Source: Chrysomallon squamiferum (lineage: Eukaryota; Mollusca; Gastropoda; Neomphalida; Peltospiridae). Taken from it: DNA of 64,000 bases. The notes under the pieces were generated by a model that searched no databases, was not told the DNA's origin, and was given only the letters and a program-made list of their open reading frames with translations. Position 1 is the first letter of the stretch. Each line of letters begins with the position of its first letter. The position numbers and the translations under genes were made by a program. This document shows positions 25,248 through 48,424 of this stretch, one piece after another. The stretch spans positions 35,951,801 through 36,015,800 of the forward strand of contig CM022670.1 in assembly GCA_012295275.1 (NCBI GenBank). The letters are read 5' to 3'.

Positions 25248-25930
25248 AGTATTCGTATTATTTCGTTTTGTCTTGTTGTTTGGATGTTATTATTATTATT
25301 ATTATAATTTACCTGTGTTATCAGGAACTGGCTCTGATGCACCAAGCTAAGCGGAGTGCTACGGTCACGTGTCGAGGAAGCGTGGAGCTACTAGCTGTAG
25401 GCAGAGAGGATTTCATTGATATATTCATGAAAGCCGAACAAGGCAAAATTCCAGAACATCTGCTCTTTTTACGCAATTTGGAAATTTTGCGTGGCTGGCC
25501 GACAGAAATTGTACCTCATAACAATCCCAAAGCTTGTATTTTTCTGTATGTAAGGTAAACCGATCCACATTTGAGCGTGTGTTTTTTTTGTATAAGAGAA
25601 AGAGATGTACACGTTTTCCAATAGCGGACCTATATTTTGGTGGGCCCTGAAGCTTGAAATGTTATGGGGTCCTTTACAAGCACTTTTAGCTTATTCAGTG
25701 GCTTGTTTCATGACAGATAACCATAATTTGTTTTTTAATTTTACCTTGGTATCTCAGTTTTGCATTAAAATGTTTAAGCTTCTGGAGTTTCTGTGGGTTT
25801 AGGAATCCTCAGTGTCAGACACACACACACACACACACACACGCACGCACGCACGCACGCACGCACGCGCTTATATATATATATACACATTCATATATGT
25901 ATACGTATACGTTTATATACATACATATAT

Positions 25931-26012
<82 letters not shown>

Positions 26013-29000
26013 TGTTATTTGCACTATCAAACCAAAATACAGTAATAACTACTACGTTAAATAAATATCATATTACGTTGACCGTAATATTGTTAATTAG
26101 ATATCTTTTTATTAATCATTTTGTGAAATATGATTCTGAATAATGTTCTTTAATGAAATAGGATTTGGAAAAGACAAAATTAATAAAATTATATTAACTA
26201 TTATTCATTGTTATAAGACACTATAAACGTATTCAGTATTGAAAAAGTCATTATTATTGACCAATTTATTAATGTTATTAACCTCTAGCTAACAAACAAT
26301 GATTTCAGCACACCGAAGTAAATTTGGTCTAATTCGTCAAGAATTACGTTGATCTGTTATTTTTTTTTTTTTTTTACAGACGTGACTATGTGCTATGCAA
26401 AGACAGTAACGATTCAGACTGGATTTACTTCATCATGACTGGATCATGTCGCGTTCTCAAGTCTCTACATTCGGTTAAACCATCCATTCGCAAATCAAAG
26501 TCCTTCCAGTCCAGATCTACTTCATCAAGTTGGTGTAAACTTATTAAATTAACTAAAAACAATAATGAGAATAATATTATAAAAATGATAACGAAGAGAA
26601 ATTTCCTGTAGTATTTCTCAGAAATTAGAGTACTTTATTTCCGTCTCTGTGTAACTAAGTATGAATGGTCTGGAGATTGCTGATAGAGCTATAGCCTGAG
26701 AAGGTATTGGACGCTGGATCAATCCTTCTCAAAGCTCCGACTCATGTATTTCTCGTTCCAGTCAAATCTCGAATAGTGTTTTTTCTGTTTGCGGGAAGAT
26801 ACATAAAAGATTCCTTGCTTTTATTAATCAGTGATACGAGTCCAAAGAGTTGCAGTTTCCTCTCTCATAAAACAGCTATGAACATTCTTAATATCTCATG
26901 TTTAAGATATAATAACTATTAAAATTATGTTGAATTGTCGCATCTTCTTTAACTGCAGTTGTGTCTTTAAACCTGTTTGTTTTATGACTTTGGATGTCGT
27001 TTATAGATTCTTTTAGAAAGGTTTAAAACACTGAACTTGTCATATATAAAGTTTCAGGAACGCGATTAAGTGATGTCGACTCAAACACAACATCACAAAG
27101 TTCTAGTCCAACGACGTTAACGTATCAGATACCGAAAAAAGCACGACGTCATGGCATTGTGATATCGGTACCTGTGACGACAGAGATAAAACGATCTCGG
27201 TCTATTCCTGTAGTTAAAATGCGAACAGAAGAAGAACGTGAGTATTAGCTTCTTTGACACTGAAAAGAATCAGGAGACAGTATAAATAAATTAGACGTGT
27301 ATTAGCTTTAGATGTCCTATTAATTCTGAAACAATTTGAATTCAGTAAATTCCATTACTGATTGTCTATTAATTGTTGAAAAAAAAAACAAAAAAAAACA
27401 ACAAACCTAAAACAATCTGAATGTATGGAAATTTCTCTGATAACACCATTTCACTCTCATGTTTTCAATGAAATTTTCTTTCTCATTTAGTGCGTCTTGA
27501 AGTTCAGGAACATTATGAAAAACTGAACAATGTCCATAACAGACTGCATCCCAAACTGTCGACGGTGGATCACAAGAAAGTTCTGGACGCTGTGTTCGAC
27601 GAGAGACGACTTCTTCCTCCAGTAAGTGGACGTCAGGTATGTATGACCAAGACGTGTTGCGACTCTGTCATCACGAAACTACTGTGTCCTACAAACAGAC
27701 GTTGTATCATTTCAAAAATTTCTTCTGAATTAGTTAATGGATCTTGTGTAACGACTGAGTTCTTTGACCCTCAGATGTAAGCACTGTAAACAGTTTATAC
27801 ATTTAGACAGGTTCAAATAAATCTAACTGATACGAGTTGACGTTAGCATATTTGTGGTAGAGACAGACAGAAACCTTCTAAACATAACCAACGGATAACT
27901 AGAGTTTTTACAAATACAATGAGAAGTTGTATCCGTAACCACAGTTCTTTGGCTCATCTTAAAGAATATAGTATGTTCGTCAATAAATGACCCAGAAACA
28001 GAAACATAATATTATTATTTCTGTTCGTTTTGTCAGTCCATGTGTTCAAGTTACTGCATTCTTGTTGTAGCCAAAAATTGCTCTGCCAGAACTCAAAATC
28101 CCATACATTAGTCTCATTAAATCTCATTCTGTTACGATTTCAACCAGTGAGGTCTAACGCACAGAACTTTATTTCTGAAATATTTAATATTAATGTTTTA
28201 AAATTTAAAAGTAACACTGATGTCACGGTGACTAGCCTAAGTAGCATAAATCCCTAAAATTTTGGGCTGTCCTGTCTAAAGGGCGGCAGACTATAATGGC
28301 GTCACGTGACAAGGTGTTAATGATCTGAGACAGCTTAAACTACTAAATGACTATTCTGTATCCACTAGAGAACCGTAACGCAAACAAAAATTGTATATAG
28401 GTAATTGTTTTTTATATAAATATTTCACATAAATTAACCATCATTGGTAACATATAATGTAATCGTACGATTCGACGATACACTATAAAAGCAATTAGCG
28501 TTGATTGATAATACTAAACTAATTAAGGCCAATTGGTTACCTTAACTTTCTAACTTATCTTTTAGTTATTAATATACGTTATCTTAGTTTTTAAGCGTAA
28601 GTACGTACCACAGAATAACACAATAAAGTATCCAACAGTAGTATCAATCAGCATATATGTTACATACAAAAACAATTTAAACCATAATTACCATTGCCTC
28701 AGTGATCCTTTGTCTTGCGCAGACGGCCCTCAGACAACGTGTCGGAAGAAGGCGCACCAATCAAACGATCTCGTTTAAAACGCCTCTGCAGACAGCCTGT
28801 CTGAATTTACTTTGCAACTTTAATTTTGAGTTTGTTAATCCCAGTGTTTCTTAGTTGATAAAATTCCCCTAATTATGTAATACAGCTTCTAAACAGCCCA
28901 TGGACGTCTGCATACACTCTGCTATTTAGCTTTTGTGTATTTATCCCCATTTTCTGACATTAATTAGGTAAACATTTAATAACTGTAAAAAATATGAATT

Positions 29001-29879
29001 ATAAACATGATTTACACGATAGCTGATTACATATTAAGGTAATATATTTAATATAAACTGTAGCGGACATTCTTCTTTAAATGGGCATATAAAAATAAGG
29101 TTTTTTGTGTGAATATCATATAATTCACTACATAGAAATCAAAATTATGAATAAAAACAAGCCTGTCAAAGAGGCACTAATGAGGTTCCGTCACAACTAC
29201 TAAAGTTGATAGCCCAATACAGTTAAATATGACTGACATTATCAGACCATTCACGCAGTGGTATCTATCACTTCTATATTCATTTCTTATTTCACTATAT
29301 CCTTCTTGTTTGTTTGTTTATTCTGTTGTTTATTTATGTTTTGTTGTTGTTGTTGTTGTTTTTTTACTTTCACTAAAGTAATCATTTTTATTTCAGACAC
29401 AACAATATGATTCCACACTGCAAAGGCGAATTAAATATAAAGACAATGAAGAAACTAACCCAGATATTTTCATAGAAGTAGCAAAGCTGGGACCAGGTGA
29501 TGTATACGTGAGTATGGCGTGAGCAAAACTTTCTTTTTTTTTTTTTCTTTAAATAACAATACTGACTGACAGTAATAACTGACAAATTACTTTTATTATC
29601 AGGGAAGATATATCTATCATATTATTTTTTTATTTTTATAATTATATGAATTTCTTTTTTTCTTCTTATTTTTTTTATTTTTTTTTCAATTTTTTATTAT
29701 TTTTTTTAAACAGTTTTGAGGGATGACGATTATTTTATATCGAAACATGCTGACGTACAGATAATATTAAAAAACAAATTATTTATTTACTTACTTATTT
29801 ATTTATATATTCTCTAATTATTGTTTTCTTTGTTATTGCACTGTGTTGCTGACGTCGTTCTGTTTTTATTTATTTGTAT

Positions 29880-29952
<73 letters not shown>

Positions 29953-30928
29953 AAAATTTCTTTTTAATTCTTTTTTCATGGATGGTTTAAAATAAATGTC
30001 GTTTAAGTTTGTGTTAAATATACAAATTTAATTCAGGGTTTGGAACAGGTGATAATGAATGGAATTCGAGAAACGACAAGCACCAGTCTCATATCTGACG
30101 GATCTGAATGTATTCTCCTCAACAGAAAATTCTTCAGAAAACACCTTTCAGAAGATGTTGCAAAACGAATGAGGACTGAGGTATGTTATTTCCTCTTTAT
30201 TCTCTATTATATTTATTAATTTGTGCATTTAAAACATAGAACACATTTTATATATTTTGTCTTACTTTTATCTAGTCTTTGCTAATAATAAAGTACAAAA
30301 ATAAAATAACAGACCCAACGAGAATAATATAGACAGATATTTGACGTCATTAGTGTCTATAGTCGAGATGATGATAAAGATGATATAAAAGATAGTAGTA
30401 TACGTAGTAACAGAAGTAGTAGTAGCAGCAGAGTCAATGTAGTAGTAATAACAGTGGTAGTTGTAGCAGCTATAGAAGTAGTAGTAGATGGAGTTAAAGA
30501 GGCAGTGGTGATGGTAATGGTAGTAATAGAAGTAGTAGTAGCAGTAGAAGTAGCAGAAATAGTAGTTGTAGCGGTAGTAGTAGTAGTAGTATAGTAGTAG
30601 TAGTAGTAGTAGAAGTGGCTGTTACGTTAATACAGTGGATCAGTAGTATTAATAACAGTTCGTATTAAAAAAATAAAAACAACAAAACGACAAACAAAGA
30701 AACAAAGAAAATAAATAAAACAAAACAAAACACAAAAACATAAAAATACTGATACGTAGTTGTAAATTGAACATCATAATGTCATTTCAGGTTCAGCCAC
30801 TGCCTTCTGAAGACGTGTTGCAGCGAAAGCTACAAAACCAGATAGACTGGGAAGCCTTCAGACACATGACCGTTAGCGAGCAGGTTGCGTACAAACAGCA
30901 CGTTGAAAGAACTATTCTGAAATACTGA
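22057..30928 (+). CDS. CNBD2-like cyclic-nucleotide-binding protein (13 exons)
   Basis: Exons: 22057-22623, 22737-22804, 23169-23307, 23556-23722, 24322-24395, 24771-24859, 25325-25554, 26380-26528, 27058-27237, 27491-27621 (or 27636), 29397-29507, 30037-30180, 30791-30928. All phases agree; the protein is 728 (or 733) aa. Residues 1-190 are basic and without a known domain. A canonical cyclic-nucleotide-binding domain spans about 310-415: GRVIIRQG, FYMILSGT, and the phosphate-binding cassette FGELALMHQAKRSATV with Glu369 and Arg378 kept. A second, degenerate domain starts near 435 (DWIYFIMTGSCRVLKSL) and resumes near 605-680 after a Ser/Thr-rich insertion; its cassette lacks the key residues. 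No membrane segment is seen, so it is probably cytosolic. Human CNBD2 (shorter) binds cAMP in sperm; that role is only inferred here. The donor at 26529 (GTTGGT) is weak. Its paralogue faces it at 36533-47924. Confidence 0.85.
22830..23100. repeat. GTAT/TGAATGTA-type imperfect microsatellite in intron 2
   Basis: About 270 bases of TATGTATG, TGTATGAATGTATAT and related steps between exons 2 and 3 of the + strand CNBD2-like gene. It yields a Tyr/Ile-rich spurious frame on the minus strand. Confidence 0.85.
24871..24945 (+). repeat. (TC)37 tract 11 bases after a splice donor
   Basis: A pure 75-base (TC)n begins 11 bases after the exon 6 donor (GT at 24860-24861) and ends in TGCAG (24946-24950). 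In the transcript it is a long CU tract, a typical target of polypyrimidine-tract-binding proteins, followed by a ready-made AG acceptor. Confidence 0.95.
25191..25245. repeat. (ATT)n microsatellite before exon 7
   Basis: A near-pure ATT tract about 80 bases upstream of the exon 7 acceptor (25324) of the + strand CNBD2-like gene, followed by another short ATT run at 25288-25303. Confidence 0.95.
25819..26008. repeat. (AC)n/(ACGC)n and (GA)37 microsatellites in intron 7
   Basis: (CA)n grading to (CGCA)n at 25819-25868, an alternating TA/CATA zone, then pure (GA)n at 25934-26008. All lie in the intron between exons 7 and 8 of the + strand CNBD2-like gene. Open frames over them are poly-His-Thr or poly-Arg-Glu artefacts. 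Confidence 0.95.
28301..28310. promoter_or_regulatory. GTCACGTGAC palindromic E-box
   Basis: A perfect ten-base palindrome with a CACGTG core, the type bound by bHLH-zip factors such as USF or MITF. It lies inside intron 10 of the + strand CNBD2-like gene next to ATGGCG. Function is unknown and a chance match is possible. Confidence 0.25.
28723..28854 (+). CDS. Possible alternative terminal exon of the + strand CNBD2-like gene
   Basis: A GC-rich patch follows an acceptor (TTGTCTTGCGCAG ending at 28722). In phase 0, which matches the exit phase of exon 10, it encodes 43 residues starting TALRQRVGRRRTNQ and stops at 28852-28854. In another frame it encodes 26 residues starting RPSDNVSEEG and stops at 28804. 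Used as a last exon in phase 0 it would remove the second half of the degenerate second nucleotide-binding domain. No poly(A) signal was assigned. Confidence 0.2.
   Translation, partial: TALRQRVGRRRTNQTISFKTPLQTACLNLLCNFNFEFVNPSVS
29342..29950. repeat. TTG and ATT microsatellites around exon 11
   Basis: (TTG)n at 29342-29362 lies just before exon 11, T-rich tracts lie at 29530-29700, and a long (ATT)n at 29881-29950 lies in intron 11, before exon 12, of the + strand CNBD2-like gene. Confidence 0.9.
30400..30618. repeat. Imperfect (AGT)n repeat in the last intron
   Basis: About 220 bases of AGT/AGC/AGA-type trinucleotides with frequent substitutions, in the intron before the last exon of the + strand CNBD2-like gene. 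The level of change suggests an old repeat. Confidence 0.85.
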
Positions 30929-31136
30929 AGGATTTTTCAATATGGAACAGTTACAGCGTGTGCTAAACATAAAAACCATGGATGAAGGAATATTTGCTTG
31001 GCGAACAGTGAGTCTTCTGTCACTATATGGACAAAGAAATGAAAAAGACACATACTGTCGTTTCACAAGATATGTTTCATGAGTCCTAACTTTTTTGTTG
31101 AGTATATTAATCCAGATGTCAGTTCCTGCTACTTAA

Positions 31137-31138
<2 letters not shown>

Positions 31139-31180
<42 letters not shown>

Positions 31181-31386
31181 GTATACTGGTTTTAAAGGTA
31201 ATATAAATTCCTAATGATCAGATGATTATTAAACGTGATCTGAATTTTTAGTATGAAAGCCAAGACATTTTATATTATATTTATAACGGTAAAAATAAAA
31301 AAAGAGATATTGTTTCCAAAATAGACGAGCATGAACGTAAATAATATATTTTCTTAGTACAAAAGGGTATTTTGTCTCAGAATATC

Positions 31387-31418
<32 letters not shown>
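31139..31418. repeat. Poly-T and poly-A runs after the + strand gene
   Basis: A T run of about 39 bases (31141-31179) and an A run of about 29 bases (31390-31418), downstream of the stop at 30928. An AATAAA at 31294-31299 between them is a possible poly(A) signal for the gene, giving a 3' UTR of roughly 380-390 bases. Confidence 0.8.
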
Positions 31419-31421
<3 letters not shown>

Positions 31422-31749
31422 AAGGCTTATTTGCATTATTTCAGTATTCAAAAAGGAATTTTTTTTCAAACTTTACTACAAAAAAAGTCCAGTGAATTAT
31501 ATTTTTCTTCATTTCTTGCTATTGCGAAACCTACTTACACATTCTCATTACCCCTTTGACTAAACGTGTATTGAACAAGTGTCATTTTTCACGTACCCAA
31601 CTGAAAAGCCATTTTAGCATGACACGTTAACAATGCCATGATTTACTAGCATAAAAAGAAAAAGAAAATAGAACAAAAAAACAAAAAAACAAAAAAAAAA
31701 CAAGAAAGAAAACGGAAAAAGACGAATACTCTGTAGGTAAATTCATTTA

Positions 31750-32264
31750 CTGTAAGTCCTCGATTTAACGGATCCCTATTTCACGCGATGCCCCCCCCCA
31801 TTCGTCATACTAAGTGACGTCGTGGGGTGGGGATGCAATACATCCTCATATTCCTTAATATTTTACAATACATAATAAAATTTAATATCTTCTGTTTGCT
31901 TTATAGCTTTTTGATCATAAACTGTCAACATTTTTTTTTTTTTTTTAATTTAATGTTTCATACTGCATATTAAATGTTTTTCTTTTTTTTTTTTTCTTTC
32001 TTAAATAACAGTTTTATAATATTAAAATATTATCTTTTTAAAACATTTATGGGACAAAAATGTGATCGAAATCAAGAGCTTAAATTCCTCTGAACCGAAG
32101 GAGGCCATCCGTATTTCATGATATCCTGTCCTGTAGGTCATATTAGAAGTAAATACCGTGGGGTGGGGATGAATTACATCCTCATATTCATCAATATTAT
32201 ACAATATATCATAAAATGTATATCTTCTGTTTGCTTTTTTGTATACTGATCATAACTGTCAACA

Positions 32265-32295
<31 letters not shown>

Positions 32296-32433
32296 GTGTT
32301 TCATACTGCATATTAAATGTTTGTTGTTGTATTTTGTGGCTTTTTTTTTTGCTTTTTTTTATGTCCCTTTTAAAATATTTTACACTGGATATTCCTTCAC
32401 GACTGTTAGTTCCGTTAAATCGAGGTTTCACTG
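31750..32433. mobile_element. Non-autonomous pogo/Tigger-like MITE
   Basis: The left end reads CTGTAAGTCCTCGATTTAACGGA and the right end, reverse-complemented, CAGTGAAACCTCGATTTAACGGA, so terminal inverted repeats of about 23 bases match closely. Both ends abut TA, the target site of Tc1/mariner/pogo elements. The CTCGATTTAACGGA motif resembles pogo/Tigger ends. There is no transposase frame. The interior holds two direct copies of a block of about 160 bases (31822-31980 and 32160-32325), each with a T run and ending CATACTGCATATTAAATG. It lies between the two convergent CNBD2-like genes. Confidence 0.7.
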
Positions 32434-32589
32434 TATGTCAACATACATCATTAACGTTTCTGGTAAGATTACTTAAAACTATTCGACATTTCGTTTTACT
32501 GTTTCGGATATACACGTAAGTCAGTGGAATTTTATTTTGTTATCTTTTTCTTTTTTTATGATAATAATAAAGGTTTTATTATTATTAGT

Positions 32590-33179
32590 TGTTTATTTTG
32601 TTTTGTTTTATTTTATTTTATTTATTTATTCATTTTATTTTATTTTATTTATTCATTCATTCATTCATTCATTCATTTTATTTTATTTATTTATTTTATT
32701 TTATTTATTTATGTGTCTGTCTGTCTGTTTGTTTGTTTGTTATTTTTATTTGCTTATTTAATTCTTTTTTTTTTTACTTTATATTTCCAAACGGTTTGCT
32801 TTTCTTTTTCATCTGTTGTTTGATTTTTTCTTATGGAAATACCCGACAACTGAGGCAGTATAAAATGTCCGAACATTCCAGAAAAACTACACAAACGAGG
32901 CCTGACGTTTTAAGCTAATTTCTTCACACTTAGCCTGAAAGGAAATATCCATAATTCATTGTCAGCCACTGTAAACACACCATAAATATTCAGTCTAAAA
33001 GGGTACAAAAAGAAATAAAATAAGAAATAACAACCAAAAAAAATATTTTAAATATTTTCACCACGATATATATATTATTATTTTTTTTTTTTTTTTTTTT
33101 TTTTTTTTGAGTTACATTCTAAAATTTCGTATACAATTATTAACAAAACCAAGGTTTCGACACCATTCGTTCTCAAGTG

Positions 33180-33215
<36 letters not shown>

Positions 33216-33220
33216 TTAAA
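32590..33220. repeat. TTTTA/ATTC, poly-T and TTTA repeats
   Basis: (TTTTA)n and (ATTC)n steps at 32600-32720, poly-T at 33071-33108 and (TTTA)n at 33180-33218. Open frames of 74-109 residues at 32524-32918 are translations of these and are not genes. Confidence 0.9.
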
Positions 33221-33606
33221 AAAACAAACAAAAAAACACCATATTATGTATAGTTTTAAATTACCTTACATAAACATATATTTATAAAGGAATGGAAACA
33301 AGAATAACTGCAATTTAACGGCAGAGTGACTATGTATATATATATACTAATGTCGCAATTCAAACATAAGAAACGGAAATACTACTTATCTATTGTGTGA
33401 CGTCATTTCCTTGACATAAATAACTTGACAACAGTAACAACGGTCATTTCAGTTCCAGACACCGAGGTGTAAAAATCTCAGTCACCAACAGTTTGCAGCT
33501 GAAGTTCTCGACCAAAACTGAGCAGCGTTTAAAAGTTTAGAAATTATTAACAAGGAGACTGCGTTGATTATTGCTTCAAATATTGTAACTTTTCAACAAT
33601 TGTACA

Positions 33607-33748
33607 AATTCACAGACTTGCGTTATTCGGTATGGAAACTGAAACAGAATCGTTTCCACAGAAACATCGTTCCTCAAACTGTGTCCACGCAGAAATAAGA
33701 CAGGTGACTAGTACACTGGGGACATTTGTAAGAGTACCTGGAATGTGA
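33607..33748 (+). CDS. Weak exon-like ORF between the convergent genes
   Basis: After a CACAG acceptor an open frame contains ATG at 33632 and 38 codons starting METETESFPQKH, and stops at 33746-33748; a GTGACT donor-like site lies at 33704. The patch is GC-richer than its flanks. No family is recognised and no partner exon is found. It could equally be a relic of a repeat. Confidence 0.15.
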
Positions 33749-33894
33749 AGAAAAGCAAGGAAGCGGCAAAAGTAACAGATCTTATGGAGCCCACGTTTTG
33801 AAAAGAACAACCAGAATGTTATTTACGATCGGAATCACGCAAACCCACTTTACCAACATCTTGTCTTGAACTCCATAATGCATTTCACAGCACA

Positions 33895-34370
33895 CACACA
33901 TATGTAATATATGAATGTATATATGTATATGTATATATGTATGTGTGTGTTTATATATATGGATGTATGTTTGTGTATGTGTCTGTGCATATATTTATGT
34001 ATGGATATAAATATAAATACACACACACACACATATATATATATACATTTAGTATCTGTGTTATCTGTGTGTGTTTGTGTGCGTTTATACACACACAGAT
34101 AGATTACTATTTATATTCACGCACATAAACATACAGACAAAAACAAATTTAAACATGTATACATACACAAATATATATATATATATATAAACTTTCATAT
34201 GATTAAAAACATACATAAATATACAAACACACATTCATACACAGACAAAAACATACACATACGTACATACAAACAGAAACACACACATAGTTTTAGACAT
34301 ACAAACACAAGCGTGTATATACAAAGAAACAAACATTCCCACATACATACATTATATTTGACAGGAGGTT
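33895..34370. repeat. CA/TA/CATA microsatellite complex
   Basis: About 475 bases of interleaved (CA)n, (TA)n, (GTAT)n and (CATA)n with complementary halves on both strands. All open frames here are repeat translations. Confidence 0.9.
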
Positions 34371-34469
34371 ATCATTTGTACCCCATCTAAAATAAGTTAA
34401 AAACAAGACCCAGATACCCTCAGTATTTTAAAAGTTATTGGCAATAAAGACTCCGGCTTTATGGATTTT

Positions 34470-34787
34470 TGATAAGATCTAAACTGGATTATAGATGCAT
34501 TGTGCATGGGTCTTATTTACAGATCTTGGATCCTATAAGTCAACCAGGATCTTAAACTTTGTCATGCAGCATTTAGTACTTCAGTCGTCGATATTTTCTA
34601 CAATGATGCGTATGAAGCTTATCTCTGCAGTATGCTGCCACGATATAAAATCATTACCAGAACATTCTGCATGTAACTCGATGTTTGATAACAAAAATGT
34701 GAACTTGTTTGATTCGAGGCTAAATGCCATACGTACTTTTGGCCTTGATATCAGACACTTTTTATTTGGTTCCAGCATTTTGAAAAC

Positions 34788-34835
<48 letters not shown>

Positions 34836-35470
34836 TTTATATATTTTTACCACCGAAGATTATATTGGATTTAGTGCAGTTGAAATAAGACTTACAGATG
34901 CATCTATGTATCAGCAGCTTTTCAAAGAAATTCAAGATAGGTACCGTGACTACATTGCTTTCTATATACGAGATGGGAAGTCTGTGGCTTTTGCTGCAGC
35001 TTTCCCATCAAACACAGACGAAATTTGGGTAATCTTTAAAACCATGGATGAAATAGAAAAGAGCTCTTCATCCAAGTACATTATTTGTACATAATCACTT
35101 TCGTGACTCCAAGCTTTACAATATATGGAGCTCGATCGATCATCCCTTAATTGTGGGATATTGCAAATAAGGACATTACTTTTTGCTGGATATCCATCCA
35201 TATTGTCATAAAGAGTAATGCCAAGCCAGACTCTGCTGTGTGTTAAAGTTGGTAGCATCCAGTCACTTTTTTTTTTTTTTTAAACAACTTAACAGCCATA
35301 ATATCGTTTCCTCTTGACAAAATGACTGGAATGTGAAGCCTGCCCTGGGAGATTGGCAGTCCTCATACAAGCAGTGCTGGAAGACGAAACTGTCTTGTGT
35401 TGTGTCTGCATTGATTCATTTGTATATTTTAAAGAAAGACCCTCTACCTCAGTGCGAACGCTGTCGGTGA
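34470..35470 (+). pseudogene. Broken 3' part of a Jockey-like non-LTR retrotransposon ORF2
   Basis: Fragments in shifting frames line up, in the right order, with the end of a Jockey-type polymerase. First comes the region after the reverse transcriptase (KLDY.CIV.GSYLQILDPI, then FDNKNVNLFDSR and NAIRTFG). Next comes the RNase H domain (VAFAAAFP, then DEIEKSSSSKYIICT, DSKLYNIW, and FCWISIHIVIKSNAKPDSA). Last is the conserved C-terminal piece ending LKKDPLPQCERC near 35463. Stops and frameshifts occur throughout, and a (CA)n of about 43 bases (34790-34832) interrupts it. It cannot be functional. The 5' part is absent. Confidence 0.7.
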
Positions 35471-36124
35471 ACTTTTTATAGTTTCCCATATTTTGGAAGA
35501 ATGTAGTCATCTTGGTTAAGTTGATGAGTCAAGGAATGATATATATTATGTCGATATGGTATAAACCTTTTATAAACTTTTTAAAGAAAACTTCTTTTTA
35601 TAATAAATTTTAAAATTTCAGTCGAATATGATATTTATATCTTGCACAGCTCTTTACACTATGGTTTATAAAGGTTTATTTTGATATTTATATACGATTT
35701 TACTGTTTAATTTTATATAAATCATTTTCACTTTCATACTTCTGTCTGACACCCAAAAGACGATATGATTCATTCATTCATCTCAAGATAAATATTTGTT
35801 TCCATTAATGTTAACAATCAGTGATAACGATTTGTTATTTGAATTTAGATTAAAGTTGATATAAGCACGAAAGACCTTACTACCAAACAGAAGTACTAGC
35901 GCCGTACCAGATATAGGCATAAGTTAAACAGTTAAGGGGCCTCCAAAAAAAAAAATAGTATTAAATTCAGTATAAAAATTTTGGAATATGAAGGTACATT
36001 TGTTTAACAGGCGAAAAATAATAATAATAAAAATAAAATAAATAAAACATTCCCATTTCGTTTTATTTTAATTAGGAATTTATTATTATTACTGTCTTCT
36101 TGATTTTTAAATGAATGTTGCTAA

Positions 36125-36159
<35 letters not shown>

Positions 36160-36532
36160 CACATTAAAACAAAAACCCTTCGTCAGTGGATACATTTTAT
36201 TTCATTTTTATGATAACAAGTTCTATCAAGAAACAAAATATACAAGATCTCCTGAGTGGTGACAATGTTTTTCGACAAGTAAATAATTATAACCTGTAAG
36301 AAGTCCTATTTAAAATTGTCTTGTTCTTAGAAACTTCAGTTACAATTAGCATTAATCTGCTCGGATGTATTTAACAGCAAAATTACAAATTTTAGCTCAC
36401 CGGGATTACTGAAATTTATAACTGCGTCGATCATGCAAAGGCTGTTAACATTAATGTATTACTACTATTAATAATTGCTACGTGAAACCGGAAGTAAATA
36501 AACCATAAAAATTAGGAATGTCGCAAAGGTTT
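35471..36532. other. Intergenic / 3' flank of the minus-strand gene
   Basis: AT-rich with (AAAT)n at 36120-36160. On the minus strand an AATAAA (complement of TTTATT, 36196-36201) about 330 bases after the stop at 36533 is a possible poly(A) signal. A short patch at 35895-35945 (GCCGTACCAGATATAGGC, then GGGGCCTCC) looks like the end of an old DNA element but no second end was found. Confidence 0.4.
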
Positions 36533-47924
<11,392 letters not shown>

Positions 47925-48283
47925 GATTATATTTCTGAAAATAACAATTTAAAAAAAAAGATAATAATTCAGTTAAAACAAACACTTTCTATAATAATAC
48001 TACTACTGTGGTTTAATTATTACTGTCTCAGTATCTGTAACATTATTATTGTTGTTTTCGTTGTTGTTGTTGTTGTTGTTTCGTCAGTGTAATTTCCAGT
48101 TCCAACCTGTGATTAACAGCGTTTATATTAAAAGCCGTGGTTTATATGTTCCAGTGTACGGTGCAGTTTGTATAAAAGAAAAATTCCTGTTGATCGGTAA
48201 AGTTTGATATGTAATGACAGTTAATAATAAAATGTCATTAGTCATGTATTTTATTTTATTTTATAATTTTATTATTACAATTA

Positions 48284-48424
48284 TTATTATTGTTGTTGTT
48301 GTTGTTGTTGTTGTTATCGTTGTTGTTGTTGTTATTATTATTATTATTGTTGTTGTTCTTGCTGTTGTTATTGTTATTGTTGTTATCGTTGTTGTTGTTG
48401 TTGTTATCGTTATCGTTGTTGTTA
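48284..48424. repeat. (GTT)n-rich microsatellite
   Basis: About 140 bases of GTT with ATT, ATC and CTT steps. It lies upstream of the coding start of the minus-strand CNBD2-like gene, in its likely 5' UTR intron. The Val/Ile-rich open frame here is an artefact. Confidence 0.95.

Noticed and set aside
25605-25802. Plus-strand ORF with hAT-like AGCGGACCTATATTTTGGTG and GGGCCCTGAAG
   Set aside because: The left end looks like a DNA-element terminus, but no matching right end or target duplication could be found in the intron.
34495-35094. 199-residue ORF as an intact gene
   Set aside because: It contains a poly-His-Thr (CA)n insert and its ends match shifted pieces of a Jockey-type ORF2, so it is a relic.
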